From: Rhodohalobacter sp. SW132 | GTDB lineage: Bacteria; Bacteroidota; Rhodothermia; Balneolales; Balneolaceae | Assembly: GCF_003390325.1 (NCBI RefSeq) | Contig: NZ_QUOK01000010.1 | Location: 62,001-126,000 of the forward strand | Direction of reading: 5' to 3' | Length of the DNA: 64,000 nt | Shown: positions 45,095 to 53,991 of the stretch, in pieces | How positions within the stretch are numbered: the first letter of the stretch is position 1 | Layout of the letters: each line of letters begins with the position of its first letter | Notes under the pieces: generated by a model | The model's database searches: none | Told to the model about the DNA's origin: nothing | What the model saw: the letters and a program-made list of their open reading frames with translations, nothing else | Made by a program: the position numbers and the translations under genes

Positions 45095-47956
45095 TCAGGC
45101 AAGCCCCATGGCTTTGGCGACAACCACCGCCGGGTGAGCCGCTTTTTTCCCAACGCCATCAGAGATCTGGTGGCGGCAGGAAAATCCGGGAGCGCAGATG
45201 TTGGCTTCTGAATTTAATTCGCGAAGAGCTGGAAAGAGAACCTGTTCGCCAACCTGCATGGAAACTTCATATTTATCTTTTTCATACCCAAAACTGCCGG
45301 CCATGCCGCAACATCCGGTTTTCAGCTCAATGGGATCAAAACCAAGCTGCCTGAAAGATTGAATCAGAGGATGATTGCCGACCAGCGCTTTTGTGTGGCA
45401 GTGGCCGTGTATATAAACTTTCCGGCCTTTTCCGACATCAAGAGCGTCCGAGGTCGCCAGCTCAGTAGCAAGAAACTCTTCCCAGAGAAAGGTGTGATCA
45501 GCAATTTTTTTAGCTTTGTCCAGGTCTTCCTCTCTGCAGAGATCGGTGTATTCGTCCCGGAGCGTTAAAATCTCACTCGGTTCAAGTCCCACAATCGGGA
45601 TATCCCGTTCCGCAAATGGGTAGTAATGGTTGATGTTCTCATGGCATATTTTTGAGGCTTCATCCAGTAAACCCTTGGAGATCTGCGGTCGTCCGGATGG
45701 TCGGATAAACGGGACCAGAACATCGTAGCCCAATGAATGTAGCACTTTAAGAGCCGCAATTGCGATTTCAGGTTCGTGGTAGTTGGTGAAAATATCAACC
45801 TGCAGGAGAACCTGCTTCGCACCGGGATGACTGAAGTCTGATCTGTTCTTCCTGTACCACGATTGAAATGTCTGCGAGGCAAACTCCGGGACATTCCGGC
45901 TTGGGTGGATGTTGAATAGTTTTTCGAACAACCACTTTGTCGGTTTTTGCTTGTTGATAAAATTTGTGACCGATGCGGTAAATGAAGCGAGCGGATAGAG
46001 TTTTTCAGGCTGACCAAAAAATCGTTCAGCTGAGGAGATACCATTTTTTTTGTGCCAGCCGTGCGTAAACTCCGCTTTCATTTTTGCCATATCCACATTA
46101 GCGGGACATTCACTTTTACACGCTTTGCAGCTCAGGCAGAGGCTTAGTGCATCCTTTAGTTCTTCCGATTCAAACGCGTCCATCTGCTTACCTGAGAAAA
46201 GCTGACGAAACAGGTTTGCCCGGCCGCGGGTATTATCTTTTTCCTCACGTGTGGCGTGGTAGGACGGACACATGGTGCCGCCGCTCTGCGCCAGTTTTCT
46301 GCATACACCGGCGCCGTTACAAAGTTCAATGGCGTTGCCGAATCCGCCGGCTTTGCGCCATTTGAACATTGTTGGAACGGCAGGCGGATTGTAATCGGGC
46401 GAAAACCGAAGATCGGTATCGATCGGTTTTGGGTCGAGGATTTTACCGGGATTGAACAGGTAGTTCGGGTCCCAGATCTCCTTCACGCGCCGGAGCAGCG
46501 GCATCATCTCGCTCCCCAAAACGGTTTCGATGTAAGGCGCCCGAGCGCGCCCATCGCCGTGTTCACCGGAGAGTGAGCCCCGATATTTTTTTACGATGTC
46601 GGCCACTTCTGCCGCCATCTGTTTCATGGTTTCGAGACCTTCGGGCGTTTTGGTGTTTACAACAGGGCGGAGGTGCAGCTCACCGACCGATGCGTGGGCA
46701 TAAAATACGCACGAAGAGTTGTGACGATCGAGCATCGCCTGGAAATCATCCACATAGTCGGGCAGATCCTCCACGCGAACGGCCGTATCTTCAACAAAAC
46801 TCGGGGATGGATTTTCATTACCAAGGCCCATAATCAACCCGAGTCCGGCTTTTCTGAGATCCCAGACGCGCCGGATTTCATCTTCATCCGAGAGATATGG
46901 ATGCGCATATCCAAAATTGAGTTCCCTCAGACGTTCGGCAAGTTTCGCCGAATGGGCTTCCAATTCATCCTGATTTTCACCCTCAAACTGTACAATGAGA
47001 ATACATTTTGGATCACCCTTCAGGAAAAACCGGTTTTTATTCTGTTCGATATTTCCTTTTGTGGCGTCCAGGATGATATCATCCACAAGCTCCACAGCTG
47101 CCGGCTGCCACTTCACAATTTCAACCGCAGCCTTCATCGCCTCGCGAAGTGAGCTGAACTGCGGAATCACAAGCGATCGGCAGGCGGGAAGGTCCACCAG
47201 GTTTAGTTTTGCGGATGCGGTCATCGCAAGAGTTCCTTCACTCCCGCACAGAAGTTCAGCCATGTTAAATGGCCGTCCGCCGGGGGTGAGTGGCGACATC
47301 TCGCACATCCGGTCGAGCGCATACCCGGTATTTCGGCGAATAATTTCCGGGTGAGGATAATGGTCCAGGATTTCATCTTTATGCTTTTTCAGAAGCTGCA
47401 GGATTTGCCTGTAAATACTCCCTTCGAAAGTCTGGAGGTTCAGTTTCTCCTCAAGTTCCTGATCTGACAGTTGTTTGAACAGAGCGGTTGAGCCGTCGCT
47501 TAGGACGGCTTCAATTTCGAGGATATGTTCACGGGTGGATCGGTGTTTGATCGAAAATGATCCGCACGAATTGTTCCCGATCATGCCGCCGATCATGCAC
47601 CGGTTGGTAGTCGCTGTGTCGGGGCCAAACTGAAGCTTATATTTTGCCGCTTCGCGATTCAGAGTGTCACGGATCACACCCGGCTGCACGTGTGCAACCT
47701 GACGCTTCGGATCGATTTCAAGGATTCCGGTCATGTGCCGCGAGCTGTCCATGATAATCCCCTCACCGGTGGTCTGGCCGGCCAGGCTGGTGCCTGCACT
47801 TCGGGCAGTGATCGAAAAGTTTCTCTTTGCAGCTTCTTTCACCAGCTGACGGATCTCATCAACCGAAGACGGAAAAGCTACACCGGAGGGGAGTTCTTCA
47901 TAAATGGAGGCGTCAGTTGCGTAAAGTCGGCGGGTGAGGGAATCGGTTTTAATCAT
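45095..47956 (-). CDS. FAD- and Fe-S-containing oxidoreductase (D-lactate/glycolate dehydrogenase type, GlcD-GlcF-like fusion)
   Basis: A 953-residue fusion. The N-terminal FAD_binding_4 domain (YATDASIYEELPSGVAFP; SITARSAGTSLAGQTTGEGI; MIGGMIGNNSCGSFSIKHRSTREH) resembles GlcD and DLD-II. The FAD-oxidase C-domain follows (FYAHASVGELHLRPVVNT; SGEHGDGRARAPYIE). An Fe-S part carries CNGAGVCRKL...GGTMCPSY and CLSCKACKSECPANVDM for two [4Fe-4S] clusters. Two CCG-like segments end the protein (VYIHGHCHTKALVG; LKTGCCGMAGSFGYEKD). It probably oxidises D-lactate or another 2-hydroxy acid and feeds electrons to the quinone pool at the inner membrane. The ATG at 47956 gives the usual short N-terminus. 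A decayed copy of its 3' end lies downstream. Confidence 0.9.
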   Translation of the reverse strand: MIKTDSLTRRLYATDASIYEELPSGVAFPSSVDEIRQLVKEAAKRNFSITARSAGTSLAGQTTGEGIIMDSSRHMTGILEIDPKRQVAHVQPGVIRDTLNREAAKYKLQFGPDTATTNRCMIGGMIGNNSCGSFSIKHRSTREHILEIEAVLSDGSTALFKQLSDQELEEKLNLQTFEGSIYRQILQLLKKHKDEILDHYPHPEIIRRNTGYALDRMCEMSPLTPGGRPFNMAELLCGSEGTLAMTASAKLNLVDLPACRSLVIPQFSSLREAMKAAVEIVKWQPAAVELVDDIILDATKGNIEQNKNRFFLKGDPKCILIVQFEGENQDELEAHSAKLAERLRELNFGYAHPYLSDEDEIRRVWDLRKAGLGLIMGLGNENPSPSFVEDTAVRVEDLPDYVDDFQAMLDRHNSSCVFYAHASVGELHLRPVVNTKTPEGLETMKQMAAEVADIVKKYRGSLSGEHGDGRARAPYIETVLGSEMMPLLRRVKEIWDPNYLFNPGKILDPKPIDTDLRFSPDYNPPAVPTMFKWRKAGGFGNAIELCNGAGVCRKLAQSGGTMCPSYHATREEKDNTRGRANLFRQLFSGKQMDAFESEELKDALSLCLSCKACKSECPANVDMAKMKAEFTHGWHKKNGISSAERFFGQPEKLYPLASFTASVTNFINKQKPTKWLFEKLFNIHPSRNVPEFASQTFQSWYRKNRSDFSHPGAKQVLLQVDIFTNYHEPEIAIAALKVLHSLGYDVLVPFIRPSGRPQISKGLLDEASKICHENINHYYPFAERDIPIVGLEPSEILTLRDEYTDLCREEDLDKAKKIADHTFLWEEFLATELATSDALDVGKGRKVYIHGHCHTKALVGNHPLIQSFRQLGFDPIELKTGCCGMAGSFGYEKDKYEVSMQVGEQVLFPALRELNSEANICAPGFSCRHQISDGVGKKAAHPAVVVAKAMGLA

Positions 47957-48195
47957 CCGGAAGGTAGAAATTTAACGGGTATGCAGTCACGAGAAACAGG
48001 TATTCGGCATACACCGAAACAGAAATTTAAAAATTAATATCATGTTGTTTCATCAGCCGTATAGTATACTAAAGATCTGTCGATTAATCTCTTTCACTTT
48101 TGAATAACTCCGAACAAATTATTCGAAATTGAGCTACAGTAAACCCTGTAAAAGATCACCGAACAATGCGGTTTAAAGATATGCAGACATAAAAA

Positions 48196-48233
48196 AAGCG
48201 GAGCATCCAGTATTAATCACTGAAGCTCCGCTT
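48196..48233 (-). terminator. terminator of sucC (minus strand)
   Basis: AAGCGGAGC (48196-48204) and GCTCCGCTT (48225-48233) form a 9-bp stem with a 20-base loop. In the minus-strand direction the stem is followed by a run of T (A7 on the plus strand at 48191-48197). It lies 32 bases past the sucC stop. The rest of 47957-48264 shows no gene. Confidence 0.8.
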
Positions 48234-48264
48234 AAATTGCAATCATGCAAACAGGCTGAAGTGA

Positions 48265-49473
48265 TCAGGCAGCAATCACTTTCGATACCGCATCCGCTGC
48301 CTCTTTAAGAAGCACGGCTGAGATGACGTTCAGGTCGCTGTTATCGATAATCTCTTTCGCCTCAACGGCGTTTGTACCCTGCAGACGCACGATAATCGGC
48401 ACATTCTCAACCTTCTTGGCAATTTCAGGATCTTTGATCGCTTCAATCACGCCGTTGGCAACGCGGTCACAGCGAACGATTCCGCCGAATATATTGATGA
48501 GGATCGCTTTTACGTTTTGGTCCTCAAGAATAATGCGGAAGCCGTTCTTCACGGTATCTACATTTGCACCGCCGCCAACATCAAGAAAATTGGCCGGATC
48601 GCCGCCGGAGAGTTTAATGATATCCATGGTAGCCATCGCCAGGCCGGCGCCGTTAACCATGCATCCCACATTTCCATCGAGCTTGATGTAGTTCAGTCCA
48701 TATTTTGATGCTTCCAGTTCAATGGGGTTTTCCTCGGATTCATCCCGAAGTTCAGCATATTTTTTCTGACGGAACATGGCGTTCTCATCGAATGTGAATT
48801 TGGCATCGAGGGCCATCACATCACCGTCGGGTGTGCGAACCAGCGGGTTGATTTCCACAAGACTGGCATCGGTCTCTTCATAACATTTGTAAAGAGCCAT
48901 GATGAACTTCACCGCTTTTTTGAATGCATCTCCTTCGAGACCAAGTGCAAATGCGAGACGGCGGGCCTGGTTGTGCTGCAGATCCATTCCGGGCTCTACC
49001 CACTCCTTAATAATTTTTTCGGGAGTTTCTTCTGCAACTTTTTCGATCTCAACACCGCCTTCGGTGGAGACCATAATCACATTTTTGCTGTTACCGCGGT
49101 CGAGCAGGATTCCAAGATAGTACTCCTGTGCGATATCTACGCCATCGGTTACATAAATGGTATTTACTTTCTGACCTTCATCACCGGTCTGGATGGTCAC
49201 CAACGTATCGCCGAGCAGATCTTCAGCCGCCTGTTTTACTTCATCGACGGTTTTGCAAAGAATCACCCCTTTGGCATTGTTGTTCTTGGTGCGGCCTTTA
49301 CCGCGTCCGCCGGCATGGATCATCGCTTTCACTACGAAAAGTGAAGATCCATTCTCTTTCATTTTTTTTGCTGCAGCAACGGCATCATCAACATTCTCGG
49401 CCGCTACACCATCGGGTACTGCTACCCCGTATTCACTTAAAATTTCTTTGGCTTGATACTCATGAATTTTCAT
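48265..49473 (-). CDS. sucC: succinate-CoA ligase (ADP-forming) beta subunit
   Basis: A 402-residue TCA-cycle enzyme subunit. It starts MKIHEYQAKEILSEYGVAVP, the standard SucC N-terminus. An ATP-grasp domain follows (VVKAMIHAGGRGKGR; VSTEGGVEIEKVAEETP; ASLVEINPLVRTPDGDVMALDAKFTFDENA). The C-terminal ligase-CoA part has NGAGLAMATMDIIKLSGGDPANFLDVGGGA, INIFGGIVRCDRVANGV and VRLQGTNAVEAKEII. The partner sucD is not in the window, so the two are not adjacent here, as in several Bacteroidota. It ends at a clear terminator. Succinyl-CoA links it functionally to the methylmalonyl-CoA mutase genes 12 kb away. Confidence 0.97.
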   Translation of the reverse strand: MKIHEYQAKEILSEYGVAVPDGVAAENVDDAVAAAKKMKENGSSLFVVKAMIHAGGRGKGRTKNNNAKGVILCKTVDEVKQAAEDLLGDTLVTIQTGDEGQKVNTIYVTDGVDIAQEYYLGILLDRGNSKNVIMVSTEGGVEIEKVAEETPEKIIKEWVEPGMDLQHNQARRLAFALGLEGDAFKKAVKFIMALYKCYEETDASLVEINPLVRTPDGDVMALDAKFTFDENAMFRQKKYAELRDESEENPIELEASKYGLNYIKLDGNVGCMVNGAGLAMATMDIIKLSGGDPANFLDVGGGANVDTVKNGFRIILEDQNVKAILINIFGGIVRCDRVANGVIEAIKDPEIAKKVENVPIIVRLQGTNAVEAKEIIDNSDLNVISAVLLKEAADAVSKVIAA

Positions 49474-49711
49474 AAATAACCGGTTTTCAACAAGATTTAG
49501 GGTTTCATTATTTCGGGTGTAATAATAGCCAAACTGGCAGGTAAAAAAAAGCTGAGAAGGGATTTGTTGGTTGGTAGGGCCGGGGGCAGGCCGATATTTA
49601 CAATCTTTATGACAGTAATTGGTTTTTTTGGGGGTGATGTGCTTTCTAATGCCGCTTTGATCAATTTTCAGAAAAAGTGTAAGGGCTGGCTCTAATTCAG
49701 ATCATATTATA

Positions 49712-49739
49712 AAAGTGAAAAGTGAAAAGTGAAAAGTGA
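49712..49739 (+). repeat. tandem repeat, four perfect units of AAAAGTG
   Basis: Four consecutive 7-base units directly precede the coding frame at 49754, whose first GTG codon (49736) is part of the last unit. Slippage here could change spacing or frame at the start of that gene. Confidence 0.85.
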
Positions 49740-49753
49740 AAAAAGAGAAAGTT

Positions 49754-50299
49754 ATGGCTGGAAAATATCGAAAAGAGAAAGAACTGAGCTATATATCCTT
49801 ACGAATCGTTGCAGGAATCCCTTTGTTCACGGAGATCAGGCTGATTCGGAAGATGAGCAACGGGCTGCGCTGGTGCTGTGACCGGCGAGGACTGCGAATC
49901 TACGAGTACGTAATTCTTCCCGATCGTATTCTATTGATGGGGAATGCAGCGTGGGGCACATTTGATGAGATTATTGAAAGCTTCAAGGCGTTTTCATCAA
50001 AAGCCGTGATGCAGGTATTAAGGGAAGGCCGACCGAGCTTGCACAGATCCTGGCTGATTCCGCTTCTTGAAGAGCATGGCAATACCGGAAGCCCGGCGGG
50101 GACCCTGATATGGAGCAGTGAAGATCATAAGCGGGTGGTGTATCAGCAGCATGATATCGACGCAACCGCAATGGCCATTCGGTATGCCCCGGTAAAACAG
50201 GGAATTGTGTCAAAAGAAAAATATTACCTGCACAGCAGTGCAAATCCTGCAAACCCACTGGAGGGATGGCAGGTGGCTGTGACCGATCGCGGGATTTAG
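49754..50299 (+). CDS. transposase-fold (Y1/HUH-like) protein without catalytic residues
   Basis: About 181 residues resembling REP-associated tyrosine transposases of the IS200 fold. YEYVILPDRILLMG stands where the family has Y-x-I-MP-N-H-x-H-L-L, ESFKAFSSKAVMQVL matches the conserved S-x-x-K helix, and IRYAPVKQGIVSKEKYYLHSSA matches YI-NPVKAGIV...Y-YSSA. The HUH metal histidines are replaced (DRILLM), and the region that should carry the nucleophilic Tyr reads SSEDHKRVVY. It is therefore probably not a working transposase but a domesticated or decaying copy. ATG 49754 is chosen; a GTG 18 bases upstream lies in the tandem repeat. No inverted ends of an insertion sequence are visible beside it. 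Confidence 0.7.
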   Translation: MAGKYRKEKELSYISLRIVAGIPLFTEIRLIRKMSNGLRWCCDRRGLRIYEYVILPDRILLMGNAAWGTFDEIIESFKAFSSKAVMQVLREGRPSLHRSWLIPLLEEHGNTGSPAGTLIWSSEDHKRVVYQQHDIDATAMAIRYAPVKQGIVSKEKYYLHSSANPANPLEGWQVAVTDRGI

Positions 50300-50341
50300 G
50301 GGGACGGAGGGAAATTCTATTTATTTGATATCTGAATTTAA

Positions 50342-51115
50342 TCAAATTCCCCTTTGGAGCCCGCGTTCTGTAAAACGCCAGTCTTCAACGGAAGCGTTGA
50401 TTTCGCGTTCAGTCCATTTCAATTCCGTTTTTCGATCTTCCCGCAAATCGTACATGGTCATCCGTGCGGGCGACCACAACTGATCGGATAGCTGTTCAAA
50501 ATCTTCAGCCTCAAGGCGCTTAATTTTCTCTCCCTCATCGTCGAAGTAGTGAATTTCAGAAAGGGTATACATTTCGCGATCGATTTTAAAAGTGACGGAA
50601 GAATACTGTTCAGAGTCAGGTTTGGAGGCGTGAACCAGGTAATAATTTTCGTGATTTTCCAGCCATTCAAATTCGTAATCCTCCGCTTGCTGATCCCCCA
50701 GATCCTCGTATGTAAAATCACTGCCCATAAAACGATCTCCCCTGTCTGATGAGCCGATGGTTTGAATTCTACCCACAGAAGGAAGATAAAGCCGCTGCGA
50801 GCTGCTTCCGTTCTCCCGGATGGTGAGAAATGCGGTTCCGCTTACGTTGCCGGGATTAGAAAATACGATAAGATTCCTGGAGATGTTTTCATCCGTAGAT
50901 GACCACATTTTCATTGTTCGGCTGCGTGTGCGTCCCCTCGGATCGGTAATGATCATCTCCAGGGTAGCCGTTTCAGTATTGATGGAGTTTCTTCGGTCTT
51001 CCACTTCTTCAAAAACTGATCTTGCTTCCGCTTCATCGGTAATGCGATCCTGTGCATGCAGACATGTTTCGTGAATCATCAAAAAAGCAAAAAGTGCTAT
51101 TAGGGCAGATTTCAT
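50342..51115 (-). CDS. LolA-like outer-membrane lipoprotein-sorting protein
   Basis: A 257-residue exported protein with a signal peptide (MIHETCLHAQ). The mature part fits the LolA-like beta family (outer membrane lipoprotein-sorting protein): MIITDPRGRTRSRTMKMWSS near the start, NVSGTAFLTIRENGSSSQRLYLPSVGRIQTIGSS, GSDFTYEDLGD, and WSPARMTMYDLREDRKTELKW near the end. The conserved GT-L-YLP-LGR-R-I-S--S-FMGSDF pattern is complete. It probably carries or senses lipids in the periplasm and differs from canonical LolA. In many genomes it stands next to an RND/MMPL-type exporter; none is adjacent here. Confidence 0.83.
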   Translation of the reverse strand: MKSALIALFAFLMIHETCLHAQDRITDEAEARSVFEEVEDRRNSINTETATLEMIITDPRGRTRSRTMKMWSSTDENISRNLIVFSNPGNVSGTAFLTIRENGSSSQRLYLPSVGRIQTIGSSDRGDRFMGSDFTYEDLGDQQAEDYEFEWLENHENYYLVHASKPDSEQYSSVTFKIDREMYTLSEIHYFDDEGEKIKRLEAEDFEQLSDQLWSPARMTMYDLREDRKTELKWTEREINASVEDWRFTERGLQRGI

Positions 51116-51215
51116 AAGAATAATTAGATTTAGCTTGATGAATGAAAACGCCGGGATTTAGGAGAGCGTTCACCGGATTTAAGGTGAGGTGAATTTTTGG
51201 GCCTTGAAATAAAAA

Positions 51216-51241
51216 TGGCCACACCCGTTAGGATGTGGCCA
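51216..51241. terminator. stable hairpin in the gap before the tRNA
   Basis: TGGCCACA and TGTGGCCA, extended by CC/GG, form a 10-bp stem with one internal mismatch and a 4-base loop. In the minus direction it is followed by ATTTTTATTT and could terminate transcripts coming from the right; on the plus strand no T run follows. The remainder of 51116-51591 has no gene; it presumably contains the tRNA promoter. Confidence 0.45.
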
Positions 51242-51591
51242 ATGTCAGGATCACTGAAAAAGTATGGAAACTCAATCAGAATCCTTAACCCCAATTAAAT
51301 ATACGGGAAATTATCAGTTGAATAAAGGGTTTGTTTGCGTTAAATAAATTATGGTGGATGGGTAAGATATTGGCCAACATATAGTAAGCCGTTCATTGTA
51401 AAGTAAACGGACATTGTATCATTCATCATGAGTGTTTTTTTGATATCTATTAAAAACCTGGACATTTAAGTTCAAGAACCGTGATGTAACCCGGCTTAAT
51501 CTATTTGAATGAATTGGGTTATTGTATCTGACAGAGAAAGCCCGTAGTTTTAAGGCTGTTTCGAGATTTCTAAAAACTCAACCACACAAAA

Positions 51592-51665
51592 GGGCCCATA
51601 GCTCAGTTGGTCAGAGCAGTCGACTCATAATCGATTGGTCGCAGGTTCAAGTCCTGCTGGGCCCA
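51592..51665 (+). tRNA. tRNA with CAU anticodon, best read as tRNA-Ile2
   Basis: The cloverleaf is complete: acceptor GGGCCCA/TGGGCCC, D-arm GCTC-AGTTGGTCA-GAGC, anticodon stem GTCGA/TCGAT with loop CTCATAA (anticodon CAU), variable loop, and T-arm GCAGG-TTCAAGT-CCTGC, discriminator A. CCA is not encoded. The segments CGACTCATAATCG and TTGGTCGC-GGTTCAAGTCC match E. coli tRNA-Ile2(CAU) better than elongator tRNA-Met, so C34 is probably modified to lysidine by TilS to read AUA. An integrase gene follows, so the 3' part of this tRNA is the probable attachment site. Confidence 0.93.
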
Positions 51666-51692
51666 CTTAATTCTACATTCTAATATTACTCG

Positions 51693-51729
51693 AAAAAAGC
51701 CCCTTAAATAATCTTTAAGGGGCTTTTTT
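51693..51729 (+). terminator. terminator after the tRNA
   Basis: A long stem, AAAAAAGCCCCTTAAA with TTTAAGGGGCTTTTTT, with a 5-base loop and T-rich 3' side. It begins 27 bases after the tRNA and is symmetric enough to work in both directions. Confidence 0.9.
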
Positions 51730-51803
51730 TATGATTTTTACTCATCTCACCAATATCTTCCCGAGTGAAAGATTTTCATTTTCCCGCACAAAACACGTAA
51801 TTA

Positions 51804-51824
51804 GTTGGTACAGCGGTTGGTACA
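51804..51824 (+). repeat. two GTTGGTACA direct repeats near the integrase
   Basis: GTTGGTACA occurs at 51804-51812 and 51816-51824, 12 bases apart, between the tRNA terminator and the integrase start. Position and form suit arm-type binding sites of the integrase or an operator for its expression. No other gene lies in 51730-51955. Confidence 0.45.
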
Positions 51825-51955
51825 TTTACCCATAGAACAATAGACTGGGTATAAACCTCCGCGTAATCTACACTTTGTCGATTGCAAAATTTAACTCACG
51901 ATGCATAGATGGTGAGATACCTTCATACAAACGATTTAACAGACAGATTATAATT

Positions 51956-53104
51956 ATGGCAAGTTTAAGAAAGCGAGGAGAAACCTATTACATACGGTTT
52001 TTTACTCACATTAATGATAAGCGTAAACAAAAAGCCTTAAGTCTTGGCACAGGTGTAAAGAGGGAAGCCGAGAAACTCCTGATCAAATATGAGGAGATGT
52101 TTGAAAGAGGAGAGATCGATCCGTTCAACGGATGGACTCCCAAAAAAGAAGTAGAGATAAAAAGAAAAAGCCTGAAAGGAAAGTATATGTCTCTCAAAGA
52201 TGCCTCACAACTGTTTGTGGAAAACAGAAGTCAGGCAAATCAGCAGACTAAAGATAATTACGAGAGACACCAGAATATGCTTCAGAAGGAGCTGGGGGCT
52301 ACTATGCCTGTAACCGAAATTACAGAGCAGGATCTTCGGGATTTTTGTTTTCGGGATGGCTTGGCGCCTGCTACACAAGCCAGTTATCTCAGACACTATA
52401 AAGTGTTCTTCCGCTGGCTGCATGAAAAAAAGATTGTAAAAGAGAACATCACGGATGGAATTAAGGCTTCAAAACCTCCTCAGAATATAAGCGTTAAAAC
52501 TATATCAAGGGAGCAACTGGACCTTCTATTTGAAAAATTTGATAAATTCAACGCGAGAAATGAAAAAGACGGATTCATTACCAAGCCACATCAAAAACGC
52601 CACTGGTTTAAGCCGATGATCAATACGTTTTACTACTGCGGGTTGCGGGCAAAAGAGGGCGTAAACCTAACGTGGGATGAGGTAGATCTCAAGAAGGGGT
52701 ATATCCGGGTCATCAATAAGAAAGGGGCGAATACCAAATCCGGAAAAGACCGGACGATTCCCATTCGAAAAGAGCTGAAACCGATACTTAAAAAGTGGTA
52801 TGCATTTCTTGGTAAACCGAAAGATGGCTACGTGTTTCCAAGTGCCACAGGCATGAACCGATTTCAAAAGATGAATCCCGGTTCGGTATCCCGTTCATTT
52901 AAAAAGTTTGTTCGTGAAGCTAAATTACCGGAGTCAATCACGCTTCACGGACTACGACATACTTGCGGTACTGATTTGCTTCGAATGGGCGTTCCAATTA
53001 ACCAGGTATCCTCCTTTTTAGGCCACTCCTCTGTGGAAGTAACCCAGATCTATGAACACCTTGATGAAACTGATTTAAAACGAACCTTAGACGCGATAGA
53101 ATGA
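51956..53104 (+). CDS. tyrosine-type site-specific integrase
   Basis: A 382-residue phage-type integrase. It begins MASLRKRGETYYIRFF, the N-terminal arm-binding domain. A core-binding SAM-like domain follows (SQLFVENRSQANQQTKDNYERH; ASYLRHYKVFFRWLHEKKIV), then the catalytic domain: R231 in YYCGLRAKEGVNL, K in NTKSGKDRTIPI, H331-GLR334-H335 in LHGLRHTCGTDLL, H357 in LGHSS, and the nucleophile Y366 in IYEHLDETD. All catalytic residues are present. The frame extends upstream to a TTG at 51875, but the ATG gives the normal N-terminus. It sits 290 bases after the tRNA and overlaps the next gene by four bases (ATGA). Confidence 0.96.
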   Translation: MASLRKRGETYYIRFFTHINDKRKQKALSLGTGVKREAEKLLIKYEEMFERGEIDPFNGWTPKKEVEIKRKSLKGKYMSLKDASQLFVENRSQANQQTKDNYERHQNMLQKELGATMPVTEITEQDLRDFCFRDGLAPATQASYLRHYKVFFRWLHEKKIVKENITDGIKASKPPQNISVKTISREQLDLLFEKFDKFNARNEKDGFITKPHQKRHWFKPMINTFYYCGLRAKEGVNLTWDEVDLKKGYIRVINKKGANTKSGKDRTIPIRKELKPILKKWYAFLGKPKDGYVFPSATGMNRFQKMNPGSVSRSFKKFVREAKLPESITLHGLRHTCGTDLLRMGVPINQVSSFLGHSSVEVTQIYEHLDETDLKRTLDAIE

Positions 53105-53844
53105 TGAGTAGACTTAATACGCCAAAAGGAATTTTTCTAGATTTACTTTATCTGGCCGAGACCGGAAGTGGTTTTGTGAAGCAAACCATTCCGGAATCAA
53201 TTTTTATTGATTATTTAAAATTATCCGGCAGATATGAACAACTGAAACAACAGGTCGGTAAAAATTTTGAGAGGATCACTAAAGATAGATTTCAAAAAGA
53301 ATATCCACCTGAAAGCTGGCCGCGTGTTGATAAAAAAATCGAAACGTTTAGCCGGAAACTGAATCAGTTTGATTACGATAATGATGTCATTTCAAACTAC
53401 CATCATTACGATGATGAGTATATTAAAAATGCATACCAATATTATTGCGACAAGACAGGGCATATCTACGGCAAGTCAATATCTGCAAAATCAATCTCAA
53501 ATAGAGATTCCATCAAAATGGTGAATATGATTGAAGCTATAGGAGGAGCCATACTATTAAGAGAAACTCTCCAGGAAGTTCAGGATCATTTGGAGTTTAA
53601 TGACATTTATTCTCCAATAGATGAGTTGCAAAAATTTGATAAGGTTGCTGACGCCTGTTGGAAGTTTTTCAACGACAACGAATCAATCACTCAAGAAGAG
53701 ATTTTATTTAGAATAAAGTTCAAGAGTTATTTTACGAACTATGCTCATTTACCCACTAAAGAAGCGAAAAAGAAAGCTTCGGAAGCTGCAAAACAGTGGT
53801 TCAGAGACGTTAAAAAGAGCAGCGGGATAGAAATTCCAAAGTAG
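53101..53844 (+). CDS. unknown protein translationally coupled to the integrase
   Basis: A 247-residue, charged, mostly helical cytoplasmic protein. It has no membrane segment, no signal peptide and no motif I recognise. The start ATG overlaps the integrase stop (ATGA), which implies coupled translation and a shared role; a second ATG three bases on is an alternative. Sequence marks are GIFLDLLYLAETGSGFVKQ, YDNDVISNYHHYDDEYIKNAYQYYCDK (many Tyr/His), and a Lys-rich end KEAKKKASEAAKQWFRDVKK. A role in controlling excision direction or in element maintenance is conceivable but only inferred from position. Confidence 0.75.
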   Translation: MMSRLNTPKGIFLDLLYLAETGSGFVKQTIPESIFIDYLKLSGRYEQLKQQVGKNFERITKDRFQKEYPPESWPRVDKKIETFSRKLNQFDYDNDVISNYHHYDDEYIKNAYQYYCDKTGHIYGKSISAKSISNRDSIKMVNMIEAIGGAILLRETLQEVQDHLEFNDIYSPIDELQKFDKVADACWKFFNDNESITQEEILFRIKFKSYFTNYAHLPTKEAKKKASEAAKQWFRDVKKSSGIEIPK

Positions 53845-53991
53845 TTCTGTCCTCGATCTGGATTCATAAATGTACTTCTGCTGATTTCTGGGATACTTCT
53901 GGGAAGACATGACCAGAGCAACGTGTTGAATCAAATTGCCTATCCGATGTAGCTTGTTAGTGAAACAAAATCACTAATTAATCCCAGTAAT

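Noticed and set aside
49754-50299. Active IS200-type insertion sequence
   Set aside because: The catalytic His and Tyr residues are missing, and no subterminal hairpins or conserved element ends flank the gene.
51592-51665. tRNA considered as elongator or initiator tRNA-Met because of the CAU anticodon
   Set aside because: The anticodon-arm and T-arm sequence agree better with tRNA-Ile2; a covariance-model run with TilS determinants would settle it.
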